DNA of 41,787 nucleotides, from NCBI GenBank assembly GCA_010672925.1, contig JAAHFP010000049.1, positions 1 through 41,787 of the forward strand, given 5' to 3'. Position numbers and translations under genes: made by a program. Shown in pieces: positions 33,393 through 41,787 of the stretch (position 1 is its first letter; each line of letters opens with the position of its first letter). This DNA is from Symploca sp. SIO1C2 (GTDB taxonomy: Bacteria > Cyanobacteriota > Cyanobacteriia > Cyanobacteriales > Coleofasciculaceae). Under the pieces are notes generated by a model. That model saw only the letters and a program-made list of their open reading frames with translations, did not search any database and was not told where the DNA came from.

Positions 33393-35981
33393 TCACTCTT
33401 GGTTAGGCGTAGATTCTTCTTCCTCTTTTTCCTCTGACTCCTCCTCTTGATCTGATATCGGTACTAGGGCTACAGCTGCAATCGCATCATCTTCATCTAA
33501 CCGCTGTACTCTCACTCCTGTTGCCATACGAGACTGGGGTGAAATGGCATCGACTATCTGACGAATAATAATCCCTCGACTGGTTACCATCATCAGTTCA
33601 TCTCCCTGATTGACCACCCGCAGCGCTGCTAACTGATCCTTTGGTAAACGGAACTTAGTGGCGAGTAATCCCATACCTGCTCGATTTTGCAACCGGAATT
33701 GAGATACTGGCACTCGCTTACCGTAACCCCCCATGGTCACTACTAGTATCCAGGGTTCTTCACTAGTTGTGGCCACAACTTCTTCCCCTGGCAATTCTTG
33801 TGAATCATCTTCAGCACTAGCAGCTGCTAGGTTAGCAACCACTTGACTCGACAGAATATCCATACTGATCAACTCATCATGCTCCCGCAATTTCATTGCT
33901 TTGACTCCTCTAGTTGCTCTTCCTAGAGGACGCAGTTGCTCTTGATCTGCTTTGAAATGAATTGCCATCCCCTGACGGGAACCAATAATCACACTATCTT
34001 CTGCCTTGGCGCGGCGCACCCACCGTAATTGATCTCCCTCTGCTAAGGAAATAGCGATTAAGCCATTGGTTCTGATATTGCTGAAGGCATCCAGAGCAGT
34101 TTTCTTGATGTAACCTTTACAAGTCAACATCACTAGATATTCATTATCAGTGAACTCAGATACCTGTACTATTGAAGTAATTTTTTCCTCATGGGGAATC
34201 GGCAACATCTGCACAATCGGCACTCCTCTGGCAGTGCGGGATGATGCTGGTATTTGGTAGGCTCGTAGGCAATAAACTACACCGCGATCGCTAAAGAATA
34301 AGACGCTATCATGGTCGCAGCAAGTGAAGAAATGCTCAACCCCATCATCATCCTTCATCCTAGCTGCTGCTTTACCACGGGTTGCCCTGGCTTGAGCACT
34401 AAACTCACTGACTTGCATCCGCTTAATATAGCCCTGTTCCGTCAGTAAAATTACTACTTTCTCATTGGCAATCAGGTCAATATCCCCGATATCCCCTTCC
34501 ACCGGTAGAATTTCCGTGCGTCTGGGGCTAGCATGGGTAGCTTTGAGCTGAGCCACCTCTGTTTCGATAATTTCTAAAACACGACTTCTGCGAGCCAGAA
34601 TATCCTTTAGGTCAGCTATTCTAGCTTGTAACTCCTCGTGTTCTGCTTGAATTTTCTCTGCTTCTAGAGCCGTCAGCCGTCGTAGTTGCATTTGTAAGAT
34701 AGCATCAGCTTGAGCAGAAGAGAGTCCAAATTGCTCAATTAACTGCTCCCTGGCAATAGCAGAGTCGGCGGCTCCACGAATCAAGGCAATCACCGCATCC
34801 AAGTTATCCAGAGCAATTAAGAGACCCACTAATAGGTGATCTCGTTCCTCTGCTTTGCGTAGTTGATATCTTGTTCTTCTCGCGATCGTTTCGATGCGGA
34901 AATCCAAGAAGACTTGCAGGAACTGCTTGAGGGTAATCAGCTGTGGATCATTACCCACCAAGGCCAGCATATTCGCCCCAAAATTGGTCTGTAGGGGTGT
35001 TTGCTTGTAGAGATTATTCAAGACTACCCGGGCGTAGGCATCTCGCTTGAGTTCAATGACTACTCGCATCCCATCGCGATCGCTTTCATCCCGAATATCG
35101 CTAATCCCTTCTAATCGCTTTTCATTGACCATTTCCGCAATTCTTTCAATCAATGCCGCCTTATTGGTTTGGTAAGGCAGTTGAGTGATAATAATTGCAT
35201 CTTTATCGGGACGTCCTCGCTGTTCTATGGTCTCAATTTCTGCCATACCCCGCATCGTTATCGAACCGCGACCGGTGGTGTAGGCTTCTTTAATCCCCGA
35301 TGTGCCGAGGATCTGGCTGCCAGTGGGAAAGTCTGGACCAGGGATATACTGCATCAACTCTAGATCAGTAATCTCCGGATTATGGATGAGAGCGACCAAA
35401 CCATCAATCAATTCTCCCAAATTGTGAGGTGGGATATTGGTTGCCATCCCCACAGCAATTCCTGATGAGCCATTAAGCAGCAACTGAGGAATCCGCGCCG
35501 GTAAAACCGTTGGTTCTTGCTGGGAACCGTCAAAGTTATCAATAAAGTCTACAGTTTCTGACTCAATATCCCGCAGTAAGGCATCTGTAGCTATAGCTTG
35601 CAAGCGACATTCTGTGTAGCGCATCGCCGCTGGTGGATCATTGTCTACCGACCCAAAATTACCGTGGCCATTGATCAGGGGTAAGCGCATGGAAAAATCT
35701 TGAGCCATGCGTACCAAAGCATCGTATACCGCTGTATCTCCGTGGGGGTGATATTTACCCAACACTTCTCCCACGACACGGGCACATTTCCGGAACGGGC
35801 GGTCTGGTGTCAGACCCAACTCATGCATAGCGAACAGAATTCGCCGGTGTACTGGCTTGAGTCCGTCCCTAGCATCCGGTAGTGCCCGACCTACAATAAC
35901 GCTCATCGCGTATTCCAGGTAAGACCGGGACATTTCATTCCGCAGATTTGTTGGGACAATCCGTTCCTGGGGTGTACTCAT
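33393..35981 (-). CDS. gyrA: DNA gyrase subunit A
   Basis: 862 aa. Start chosen at ATG 35981 ([20 protein letters not shown]); an in-frame ATG at 36107 would add 42 unconserved residues. [20 protein letters not shown], the quinolone-determining region [20 protein letters not shown], the catalytic Tyr in [11 protein letters not shown] and six C-terminal beta-pinwheel blades are present. The GyrA-box position reads QARATRGK instead of QRRGGKG, which I recall as usual in cyanobacteria. The C-terminal tail is strongly acidic ([13 protein letters not shown]). No intein. Confidence 0.96.
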   Translation of the reverse strand: MSTPQERIVPTNLRNEMSRSYLEYAMSVIVGRALPDARDGLKPVHRRILFAMHELGLTPDRPFRKCARVVGEVLGKYHPHGDTAVYDALVRMAQDFSMRLPLINGHGNFGSVDNDPPAAMRYTECRLQAIATDALLRDIESETVDFIDNFDGSQQEPTVLPARIPQLLLNGSSGIAVGMATNIPPHNLGELIDGLVALIHNPEITDLELMQYIPGPDFPTGSQILGTSGIKEAYTTGRGSITMRGMAEIETIEQRGRPDKDAIIITQLPYQTNKAALIERIAEMVNEKRLEGISDIRDESDRDGMRVVIELKRDAYARVVLNNLYKQTPLQTNFGANMLALVGNDPQLITLKQFLQVFLDFRIETIARRTRYQLRKAEERDHLLVGLLIALDNLDAVIALIRGAADSAIAREQLIEQFGLSSAQADAILQMQLRRLTALEAEKIQAEHEELQARIADLKDILARRSRVLEIIETEVAQLKATHASPRRTEILPVEGDIGDIDLIANEKVVILLTEQGYIKRMQVSEFSAQARATRGKAAARMKDDDGVEHFFTCCDHDSVLFFSDRGVVYCLRAYQIPASSRTARGVPIVQMLPIPHEEKITSIVQVSEFTDNEYLVMLTCKGYIKKTALDAFSNIRTNGLIAISLAEGDQLRWVRRAKAEDSVIIGSRQGMAIHFKADQEQLRPLGRATRGVKAMKLREHDELISMDILSSQVVANLAAASAEDDSQELPGEEVVATTSEEPWILVVTMGGYGKRVPVSQFRLQNRAGMGLLATKFRLPKDQLAALRVVNQGDELMMVTSRGIIIRQIVDAISPQSRMATGVRVQRLDEDDAIAAVALVPISDQEEESEEKEEEESTPNQE

Positions 35982-36194
35982 TTTAGAACGAAAAACTCCA
36001 TTAAAATCATGATTTTGGCAACTATAAGGGTTAAAATCGCAAAAAATGCAGTTTTTTGCGCTAATACTTGCCAAATATTTACACTTTACTTTAAAATTAT
36101 AGCACAAATACTATGCTTTCAGCTGTGCAGCAGGAAGCAGTTAATGCTCAACAGTGGTAGGATTGGCACAAAGCAGCCTTCTCGGAGAGTTCTA

Positions 36195-36335
36195 ATGAAA
36201 ACAGTTATTGCTTTGATCACCGTTGGTGTTCTGATTCTTCTACTAGCCCCTGGCTTATTTGCTTCAGATCAAGTAATTGCCATAATTGCTCTGAGTGTAT
36301 TATTTGTGCTGGTAATGCCTAAGATACTTAGTTAG
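36195..36335 (+). CDS. 46-aa hydrophobic peptide
   Basis: MKTVIALITVGVLILLLAPG, then LFASDQVIAIIALSVLFVLV. Two membrane-spanning segments. The ATG at 36195 has GGAGAG at about 6 nt. The longer frame from 36009 is low-complexity and overlaps the gyrA leader, so it is not used. Small two-helix membrane proteins of this kind are common in cyanobacteria; function unknown. Divergent from gyrA. Confidence 0.65.
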   Translation: MKTVIALITVGVLILLLAPGLFASDQVIAIIALSVLFVLVMPKILS

Positions 36336-36393
36336 AGTGTGGGGTTTAGGAAAATTACTCATGACCAATCCTGAGCCACGAGATAAAATTGTC

Positions 36394-36412
36394 AGCTAAG
36401 ACGCATTTAAAT
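36394..36412. repeat. 19-bp inverted repeat, left arm
   Basis: AGCTAAGACGCATTTAAAT. Its perfect reverse complement is at 38593-38611, flanking the deacetylase-like gene and the following gene. Confidence 0.8.
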
Positions 36413-36478
36413 GACTTGCTCGAGATCTCCGCGTCCAGTCCGTCGGTATTAATCCACCATTTAAATGCTAAACAGCTT

Positions 36479-37399
36479 ATGTTGCCGATTATTTACTCTG
36501 ATGAGTTTCTCGAACACGACAATGGTCGGTTTCACCCAGAAAGACCAGAAAGACTGACGGCAATTGTAGAAGCGATACAAGCTGCACCTTGGGCTAGTCA
36601 AATCCAATGGCAGCTCCCAACAACTGTGGAAACTCGCTCTGTAATGCCCCTACTGCAACAAATTCATGCTCCAGACTATATCAAGCTAGTTGAGCAAATT
36701 GCTAGGGGTGGTGGTGGTTTGCTCGACGCTGATACCTCCATTTCTCCCCGCAGTTATGATATTGCTTTGCTGGCGATAAATGCCTGGATAGATGGGGTTG
36801 AACAAGTCCTAGCTCAGAATAACCCAGCCTTTGTTTTGGCTCGTCCCCCTGGACATCATGCTGAGGGTAAACTTGGCATGGGGTTTTGTTTATTTTCTAA
36901 TGCCGCGATCGCAGCTTATTATGCTTTAGAGCAACCAGGGGTAGAACGAGTTGCCATTTTGGATTGGGATGTCCATCATGGTAACGGCACACAGAACATT
37001 GTTGAAAGTAACCCCCAGATTGCCTACTGTTCCCTACATCAATTTCCCTGTTATCCCGGCACTGGTAAAGCTAGTGAGCGAGGTTTTCACCACAATGTCC
37101 TCAATTTGCCTATGACACCAGGCAGCACATTGGTTGATTATCAGCCAATATTTGAGCAAAAAGTCATGCCATTTTTAACCAATTTTCAGCCAGATTTATT
37201 AATCATCAGTGCTGGATACGATGCCAATGAAGCTGACCCCTTAGCTGGGATTTCTCTACAACCACAAGATTATGCCATCTTCACCAACTACTGCCTCCAA
37301 CTGACTCGTAGAATTATGTTTGGCTTAGAAGGCGGTTATCACCTCACTGCTTTGGCTCAATCAGTTGTGGCAACGATTGAAAGCTGCATGGAGAATTGA
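36479..37399 (+). CDS. histone-deacetylase-superfamily hydrolase
   Basis: 306 aa from the ATG at 36479 (MLPIIYSDEFLEHDNGRFHP); a TTG start at 36389 would add 30 unconserved residues including the 19-bp repeat arm. Active-site blocks: RPPGHHAEGKLGMGFCLFSN (tandem His), ILDWDVHHGNGTQ (Zn ligands D and H), DLLIISAGYDANEADPLAGI (Zn ligand D) and GLEGGYHL. This is the arginase/deacetylase fold of AcuC/HDAC-like enzymes, which remove acetyl groups from lysines, polyamines or small molecules. Substrate unknown. Confidence 0.93.
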   Translation: MLPIIYSDEFLEHDNGRFHPERPERLTAIVEAIQAAPWASQIQWQLPTTVETRSVMPLLQQIHAPDYIKLVEQIARGGGGLLDADTSISPRSYDIALLAINAWIDGVEQVLAQNNPAFVLARPPGHHAEGKLGMGFCLFSNAAIAAYYALEQPGVERVAILDWDVHHGNGTQNIVESNPQIAYCSLHQFPCYPGTGKASERGFHHNVLNLPMTPGSTLVDYQPIFEQKVMPFLTNFQPDLLIISAGYDANEADPLAGISLQPQDYAIFTNYCLQLTRRIMFGLEGGYHLTALAQSVVATIESCMEN

Positions 37400-37453
37400 G
37401 AATTGAGAATTGAGAATTGAGAATTGAGAATTGAGAATTGGGAATTGGGAATT
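37391..37453. repeat. heptamer array (GAGAATT)n overlapping a stop codon
   Basis: Eight or so 7-nt units beginning at the stop codon of the deacetylase-like gene (ATGGAGAATTGA). Confidence 0.85.
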
Positions 37454-37466
37454 AAATTTTACATAT

Positions 37467-37709
37467 TGTAGGGGCGGGTTTAGGGACAATTTAGGCCATT
37501 TTACCCAAAAATTCCGACAAAACCCGCCCAACGCCATCTCTTACCAATGACCAAGGACAAATGACGATCTTTTTGTTCTCCATTTGGTGAGTTTTGTATA
37601 AATTTATACAAGATTCTGTAAAGATCCTGTGAAGATAGGGTTTTATGAATATCTGTTCTTTACAAAGAAATAATAATTAAAAATAGCCGCCGGTTTCTGC
37701 TATTTTTTC
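37467..37709. other. spacer with inverted family F copy
   Basis: GTAGGGGCGGGTTTAGGGAC ... GACAAAACCCGCCC (37470-37530) is family F in inverted orientation. Then an AT-rich leader including TACAAGATTCTGTAAAGATCC, possibly holding the promoter of the next gene. Confidence 0.6.
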
Positions 37710-38396
37710 ATGACAGATCAAGCCCTAAGCCACAGACCAATCACTCAACCTACAGACATCTTGAATCAATTGCAGAGTGGTCAATTGCTTCGAGTGTATG
37801 GTAGGCGTGGCAATGCGCTAATCATTGTTCATCGTCACCACGCAGAATTAGCAGGACCTGGTGCTGCTGTCGGTAGTGTTTTTGACTTCGACTGTTGTAG
37901 AGTGATTCCTATTGGCAGAGTATCGATAATTTATCCCGAATCTTCCGCCAAGCGCCAGCAAGCTTGTGCAATGAGGCAACGATGGATTCGTTTCACTCAA
38001 AAAGCAATGGAGACTTATGTACCCTTGGAACGTGCGCAAAGACTCTTGATTTTACTCCACAAATACTTCGCTCCTGAATTGATTGACTCCCTATCGGATG
38101 AAGTATTGGCTCAGTTGGTAGGAGTTTTGCCCCGCACGATTGAGATGGTACGTTGTGTAAAAAGGCAGGAGGCAGAACCCACCCCTAACCCCTCCCAGAA
38201 ACCCACCCCTAACCCCTCCTTGGAGGGGAATTGGAGGCAGAACCCACCCCTAACCCCTCCTTGGAAGGGAACGGTCGAAAGTCCCGACGAAAAAAATTTC
38301 ACGACAATAAATGAAAATCAATCTCTGGTACATCCGGTGCGTTTCCCGTGTCCCCACATCGAGAAACAATTGTGGAACTGGCAGGATGCCAGTTAG
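37710..38396 (+). CDS. conserved cyanobacterial protein with repeat-derived C-terminus
   Basis: 228 aa. Residues 1-152 look like a genuine protein: LLRVYGRRGNALIIVHRHHA and AELAGPGAAVGSVFDF suggest a beta-rich domain, and PLERAQRLLILLHKYFAPEL with LAQLVGVLPRTIEMVRC suggests a helix-turn-helix-like end reminiscent of Crp-type regulators (inference). From about residue 153 on, the sequence is translated dispersed repeats: PTPNPSQ, PTPNPSLEGN and PPLTPPWKG come from CCACCCCTAACCCCTCC units, and the last residues WNWQDAS come from a GGAACTGGCAGGATGCCAGT hairpin. The ancestral protein probably ended near KRQ. A regulatory function is possible but unproven. Confidence 0.7.
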   Translation: MTDQALSHRPITQPTDILNQLQSGQLLRVYGRRGNALIIVHRHHAELAGPGAAVGSVFDFDCCRVIPIGRVSIIYPESSAKRQQACAMRQRWIRFTQKAMETYVPLERAQRLLILLHKYFAPELIDSLSDEVLAQLVGVLPRTIEMVRCVKRQEAEPTPNPSQKPTPNPSLEGNWRQNPPLTPPWKGTVESPDEKNFTTINENQSLVHPVRFPCPHIEKQLWNWQDAS

Positions 38397-38832
38397 CAAA
38401 TATGAGTGTTGGTTGTAATTATCATGATTTTTTTGCTATTATTATTTAATAATAGGATAAGTGTGCGCCTGTAATATATAAATTACTATTTGATATCTTT
38501 TAAGCAATTCTAAGCCGTTCAGCATTTAAACTGTGATATCGATTTTGACAAAAAGATTGTGGATAATCGGCCATAGGATTTAGGTAATCCCAATTTAAAT
38601 GCGTCTTAGCTTAAATTCTCCATTCTCCATTCTCCATTCTCCATTCCCTATGACCTACACACCTGTAAAACTTACTTTTGAACAATACCTCGAATATTAA
38701 GCTTAAAATTGTGGATAAATTTTCTGCTCATGGGAATTGAAAATTGATTATGTGGAACAGGCTTCTAGCCTGTGGCAGTTTCGCCAGGTGTTACACTTTA
38801 CCTAGGGTATCCAGAAAATCAAGAGTATCCAT
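38397..38832. other. repeat-rich non-coding region
   Basis: Holds the TATTATTTAATAATAGGATA/AGTGTGCGCC block also seen near 9840, the right arm of the 19-bp inverted repeat (38593-38611), (CTCCATT)n heptamers (38615-38647) and a GGAACAGGCTTCTAGCCTGT hairpin (about 38755-38776). No gene. Confidence 0.65.
38593..38611. repeat. 19-bp inverted repeat, right arm
   Basis: ATTTAAATGCGTCTTAGCT, the perfect reverse complement of 36394-36412, 2.2 kb away. Confidence 0.8.
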
Positions 38833-39420
38833 ATGGTTATTCAAACGGAAACAAGATACTATACGCCTGAAGAGTACTTGACATTAGAAGAGAAGGCGGT
38901 AGACAAGCATGAATATCGAGATGGAGAAATTATCCTGATGTCAGGAGGGACGACCAATCACAATCAAATTGCCCTTAATTTATGTCGCAAATTTCCTTTG
39001 GCAATTGACGAGCAAGATTATTATACCTATATCAATGATGTTCGCTTGTGGATAGCGAAATATCGCTTCTATACCTATCCTGACGTGATGGTCATTAAAG
39101 GAAAACCAATTTATGAAGGAACGGGAAAGACAACTGTAACCAATCCTTCCGTCATTGTGGAAGTCCTTTCTAAATCAACAAGGGATTACGATTGGACAGA
39201 TAAGTTCAAATATTATCGTTCTATACCTGAATTTCAGGAATACATCTTGATCGATAAGTATCGATTTTATGTAGCTCAATATTCTAAGCGAGAGGATAAA
39301 CAATGGCTTTTCAATGATTATGAAGGAGAAGAGGCAATTTTGAAATTGGCTTCAGGTGATTTTGAAATTTCGTTTCAAGATTTGTATGAAAGAGTAGATT
39401 TTGATTTAAATGAAGAGTAA
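38833..39420 (+). CDS. Uma2-family (DUF820) PD-(D/E)XK nuclease-fold protein
   Basis: 195 aa. YTPEEYLTLEEKAVDKHEYR, DGEIILMSGGT, RFYTYPDVMVIKG, NPSVIVEVLSKSTRDYDWTD, then KFKYYRSIPEFQEYILID, is the standard Uma2 architecture, with D (YPDV), E (VEVLS) and K (the DKFKYYR region) as the nuclease-like triad. Uma2 genes are hugely expanded in filamentous cyanobacteria and their role is unknown; many are thought to be mobile-element-associated. Complete length. A family D element begins at its stop codon. Confidence 0.92.
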   Translation: MVIQTETRYYTPEEYLTLEEKAVDKHEYRDGEIILMSGGTTNHNQIALNLCRKFPLAIDEQDYYTYINDVRLWIAKYRFYTYPDVMVIKGKPIYEGTGKTTVTNPSVIVEVLSKSTRDYDWTDKFKYYRSIPEFQEYILIDKYRFYVAQYSKREDKQWLFNDYEGEEAILKLASGDFEISFQDLYERVDFDLNEE

Positions 39421-39561
39421 TATCATGTCCGGTTGAATACTTACACTTCGGTGGTAATAAGGCAGAAGGCAGAAGGCAGGAGGCAGAAGGCAGGAGGCAG
39501 GAGGGAAGAAAGAAGGTTGCAAGGTATCCGGGAATTATAACTGTTTATCCGAACTTGATAT
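39420..39561. mobile_element. inverted-repeat element, family D, short copy
   Basis: ATATCATGTCCGGTTGAATA at the left; inward from the right ATATCAAGTTCGGATAAACA. The interior is (GGCAGAA)n / (GGCAGGA)n heptamers. Inverted relative to 26951-27350. Confidence 0.78.
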
Positions 39562-39631
39562 AATCCTCAAATCGAAGACAATTTTGCGATCGCTTAGACT
39601 TATACTAAATCCAGTTACTATCTTCAGAACA

Positions 39632-40501
39632 CTAGCCAGCAACCTGCCAATCGCGCTCCATTACGAAATCACAGAACCAGTTCACCGCTTCTAGCCCTTG
39701 TTTACTGCGCCACTGCAAACCAATAGTACGGCTTAAACTCAGGTCAGTCATCGGCACATAGGTGACATTTGCCAAATCACTCCAAATGGGCATAATACTC
39801 ATACCCATTCCTGCTTGAATTAGTGAGATTACCCACTCTTCATTGTTGGAGGAATAGACAATTTTGGGTTTGACGCCAGCGGATTCAAACATTTTGGGGC
39901 AAGTTCGCCAAAATTCGCAGTTGATCCGCTCAATGTAAGGTTGTCCATCTAAATCTGCTAAACAAACGCTACTAGCTTTAGCCAAGGCATGATTTTGGGG
40001 AACAGCTAAGGTTAGAGCCTGGTGAAATAAAAACTGAGACTTTCGAGGATCATCTTGTTCTCTTAGCCAGGTGATGGTTAAGTCAACCTCTCCTTGCTCC
40101 AACCAGTCTTGAAGATCTTGGAGATAACCGTTGCAAATTTCAATCACGACTTTCGGATATTGCTGATGAAACGCACCAATAATCTTCGCCATACTGTTAG
40201 CCCGAAGGGTGTGGAGAGTGGCAATTCTTAGGGTAGGTTGAGCTTTCAACTTTTCCAAGTCTTGGCGAATGGATTGGTACTCGGCTAGGATAGCTTGGGC
40301 TTTTTCTTGAAATAGGCGACCCGCAGAGGTGAGTAAAATGCGCCTTCCTCCCCGTTCAAACAGCATTACATCCAATTCTTGCTCCAGTTTTTTGATGCCT
40401 GCCGAAAGGGATGGTTGGGATACATATAATTGCTCAGCTGCTTTAGTAAAGCTGCCGAATTCTGCAATTGTCAGGAAGTAGCGAATCTGGTAGAGATCCA
40501 T
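39632..40501 (-). CDS. LysR-family transcriptional regulator
   Basis: 289 aa. N-terminal winged helix-turn-helix MDLYQIRYFLTIAEFGSFTK, then AAEQLYVSQPSLSAGIKKLE; the C-terminal periplasmic-binding-like effector domain is about 90-289. LysR proteins usually control a divergent gene from the shared intergenic region; here that gene is the membrane protein at 40748, 246 bp away. No clear T-N11-A operator was identified. The effector ligand is unknown. Confidence 0.93.
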   Translation of the reverse strand: MDLYQIRYFLTIAEFGSFTKAAEQLYVSQPSLSAGIKKLEQELDVMLFERGGRRILLTSAGRLFQEKAQAILAEYQSIRQDLEKLKAQPTLRIATLHTLRANSMAKIIGAFHQQYPKVVIEICNGYLQDLQDWLEQGEVDLTITWLREQDDPRKSQFLFHQALTLAVPQNHALAKASSVCLADLDGQPYIERINCEFWRTCPKMFESAGVKPKIVYSSNNEEWVISLIQAGMGMSIMPIWSDLANVTYVPMTDLSLSRTIGLQWRSKQGLEAVNWFCDFVMERDWQVAG

Positions 40502-40747
40502 AACTATAGATATTGTTTATTAATTTCATTCAGAAAAACAGCTTGCTCAAACCTTAAGGCTACCTGATTATGGTCAAAAGTAGCTTCTTCCGAAGTTGCC
40601 TGTCGCCTGTCGCCTACTTTCAAGTCAGAAGACACCAACCCACCCCTAACCCTTCTAAGGAAAGGAACAGAAGCCTCCAAGGAAAGAAAGCTTGTGTAGT
40701 CAGCTTTGCAGTATCCAGGTCGTATTAACGTTTAGAAACAATCTATA
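40502..40747. promoter_or_regulatory. divergent regulatory region between lysR and the membrane protein gene
   Basis: 246 bp shared 5' region, partly filled by an ACCCACCCCTAACCCTTC repeat and a CCTGTCGCCTGTCGCC tract (40600-40615). Expected to hold the LysR binding site, by family knowledge only. Confidence 0.4.
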
Positions 40748-41479
40748 ATGCCAGGACTAGGTTTCGTGTTAGCAGTCGGTTTAGCATTAATTCATGCTTT
40801 TGTCTCCAAGCTGAATGTCTTTGCCTTTATCCCGGAGCATCGATGGCTTTCATTTGCAGGTGGTGTCTCGATTGGGTATGTCTTTTTGGAGGTTTTACCA
40901 GAGTTAAGCCATGCTCAAAAGGAACTGGAACATTCTGCCATGTTCCTAGTGGCTTACCTAGAAAACCATGTTTATCTCCTCGCCCTCTTAGGACTGATCA
41001 TATTTTATGGTCTAGACATTTGGGTGCTAACTTCTCGGAGAAAAAATCTCATAGCCAATCTTACCGCTAGTCAAGGTTCCGCTGTGTTTTGGATTCATAT
41101 TACGGCCTTTGCTCTGCTGAATGGGATTGTTGGCTATCTACTCCAAGACTTGGGAGGGCATTCTCTACTTCAATGCATTTTATTCTTTGTAGCGGTTGCT
41201 CTGCACCTTTTCATTATGGATCAAGGTCTGCGAGAACATCATAAAACCCTATATGACAAAAAGGGTCGCTGGATCTTAACAGCCGCAATTATAGTAGGAG
41301 CGATCGCAGGTCAAGTATTTCACCTCAAGGAAGCTGCCATTTCGATTATTTGGTCATTTTTGGCAGGAAGCCTTATCCTCAATATTTTAAAGCGGGAATT
41401 ACCGGATGAGCAGAAGAGTTGCTTCTGGTCTTTTGTCGGAGGAACTTTGCTTTACACTGGACTGTTGCTATCGATATGA
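40748..41479 (+). CDS. ZIP-like multi-pass membrane protein
   Basis: 243 aa with about seven hydrophobic helices. FAGGVSIGYVFLEVLPELSH (helix 2), then VAVALHLFIMDQGLREHHKT (helix 5, His-containing) and SFLAGSLILNILKRELPDEQ resemble the metal-binding helices of ZIP-family divalent-metal transporters, though the canonical HxxxE motif is degenerate. A role in metal or ion transport is inferred. Divergent from the LysR regulator, which is a plausible controller. Start ATG 40748. Confidence 0.7.
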   Translation: MPGLGFVLAVGLALIHAFVSKLNVFAFIPEHRWLSFAGGVSIGYVFLEVLPELSHAQKELEHSAMFLVAYLENHVYLLALLGLIIFYGLDIWVLTSRRKNLIANLTASQGSAVFWIHITAFALLNGIVGYLLQDLGGHSLLQCILFFVAVALHLFIMDQGLREHHKTLYDKKGRWILTAAIIVGAIAGQVFHLKEAAISIIWSFLAGSLILNILKRELPDEQKSCFWSFVGGTLLYTGLLLSI

Positions 41480-41490
41480 GTGCTGAGAGA

Positions 41491-41570
41491 AGGCAGAAGG
41501 CAGGAGGCAGGAGGCAGAAGGCAGGAGGCAGGAGACAGGAGGCAGGAGGCAGGAGGCAGGAGGCAGGAGG
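41491..41570. repeat. heptamer array (GGCAGAA/GGCAGGA)n
   Basis: About eleven 7-nt units, the longest array in the window, then GGACAAGGGGGACAAGG tracts to 41650. Confidence 0.85.
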
Positions 41571-41694
41571 AAAATAACTACCTAGGGTCTACTGAATAAG
41601 TCAGACAAGGGGGACAAGGGGGACAAGGAAGACAAGGAAGACAAGGGAGAAGAAGAAAGTGTAAGGATTCAGGTATGTGTCTAGCTGACCAATC

Positions 41695-41766
41695 AGCCTG
41701 GGTGTACTCGCCGTAAAAAAACGTAGCAAAGGGAATTAGCGGTTGAGCGGCGAGTGCGCCCAGGCT
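41695..41766. repeat. large inverted repeat at the window end
   Basis: AGCCTGGGTGTACTCGCCG (41695-41713) pairs with CGGCGAGTGCGCCCAGGCT (41748-41766): 19 positions with two mismatches that are G-T compatible in RNA, around a 34-nt loop. It may be a structured RNA, an element end or a terminator; the window ends too soon to tell. Confidence 0.6.
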
Positions 41767-41787
41767 CTTTTCCCCTGTATAGGGCTT

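Noticed and set aside
33393-36107. Longer gyrA start at 36107
   Set aside because: The extra 42 residues are unconserved and AT-rich; [20 protein letters not shown] is the family start.
40748-41070. Second frame of 75 aa inside the ZIP-like gene
   Set aside because: Shadow of the real frame; the membrane-protein frame is complete with clear helices.
41491-41570. CRISPR-like array
   Set aside because: 7-nt units are directly adjacent with no spacers; no cas genes in the window.

Overview
The window is chromosomal DNA of a filamentous, repeat-rich cyanobacterium. It carries phycobilisome genes (a CpcG rod-core linker, a CpcS-type bilin lyase and NblA), cyanobacterial-type gyrA, rplI and dnaB, many GCGATCGC (HIP1) octamers and abundant 7-nt tandem repeats. 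The density of miniature mobile elements suits a large Moorena/Lyngbya/Okeania-like genome, but that placement is inference and no 16S is present.

Layout. 0.3-3 kb: phycobilisome module (cpcG, a HExxH protein, cpcS, and a 55-aa nblA that is easily missed). 3-8.7 kb: surE, an ABC exporter with a degenerate histidine-kinase tail, a GT4 glycosyltransferase, a small hypothetical gene and gloB. 8.8-14.4 kb: a decayed conflict island with a truncated HigA-type antitoxin, an orphan antitoxin-like gene, a 38-codon remnant, a STAND/NB-ARC NTPase split by a 103-bp element, a VapC/Phd pair, and a free-standing polymorphic-toxin-like gene overlapping a probable immunity gene. 15.1-21.5 kb: rplI and dnaB, separated by an opposite-strand cluster (EF-hand protein, membrane-anchored flavin monooxygenase, SAM methyltransferase); dnaB is followed by a class IV aminotransferase.

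21.6-22.15 kb holds the most striking locus. On the minus strand a consensus promoter drives a 66-aa ORF, and 47 bases after its stop codon lies a 73-nt tRNA cloverleaf in circularly permuted order (anticodon arm, T arm, 3' acceptor, 7-nt linker, 5' acceptor, D arm). The permuted tRNA sits inside two matching stems of 7 and 9 bp. All canonical tertiary positions checked are present, including an A15-U48 Levitt pair. I know of no bacterial gene of this type.

22.6-33.2 kb: a small basic protein, a CoiA-like/GIY-YIG protein divergent from a C39-peptidase ABC exporter, a divergent Mn/Zn ABC importer (mntC against mntA-mntB) and a TpsB outer-membrane transporter. 33.4-41.5 kb: gyrA, a 46-aa membrane peptide, a histone-deacetylase-like hydrolase, a conserved protein whose C-terminus is made of intergenic repeats, a Uma2 nuclease-fold protein, and a LysR regulator divergent from a ZIP-like membrane protein.

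Between genes I can delimit at least five families of non-coding miniature elements with terminal inverted repeats. In two cases the sequence itself proves insertion: an empty-site copy, and exact restoration of a reading frame, both implying TA target duplication. The short tandem repeats nearly all have a 7-nt period although their sequences are unrelated.
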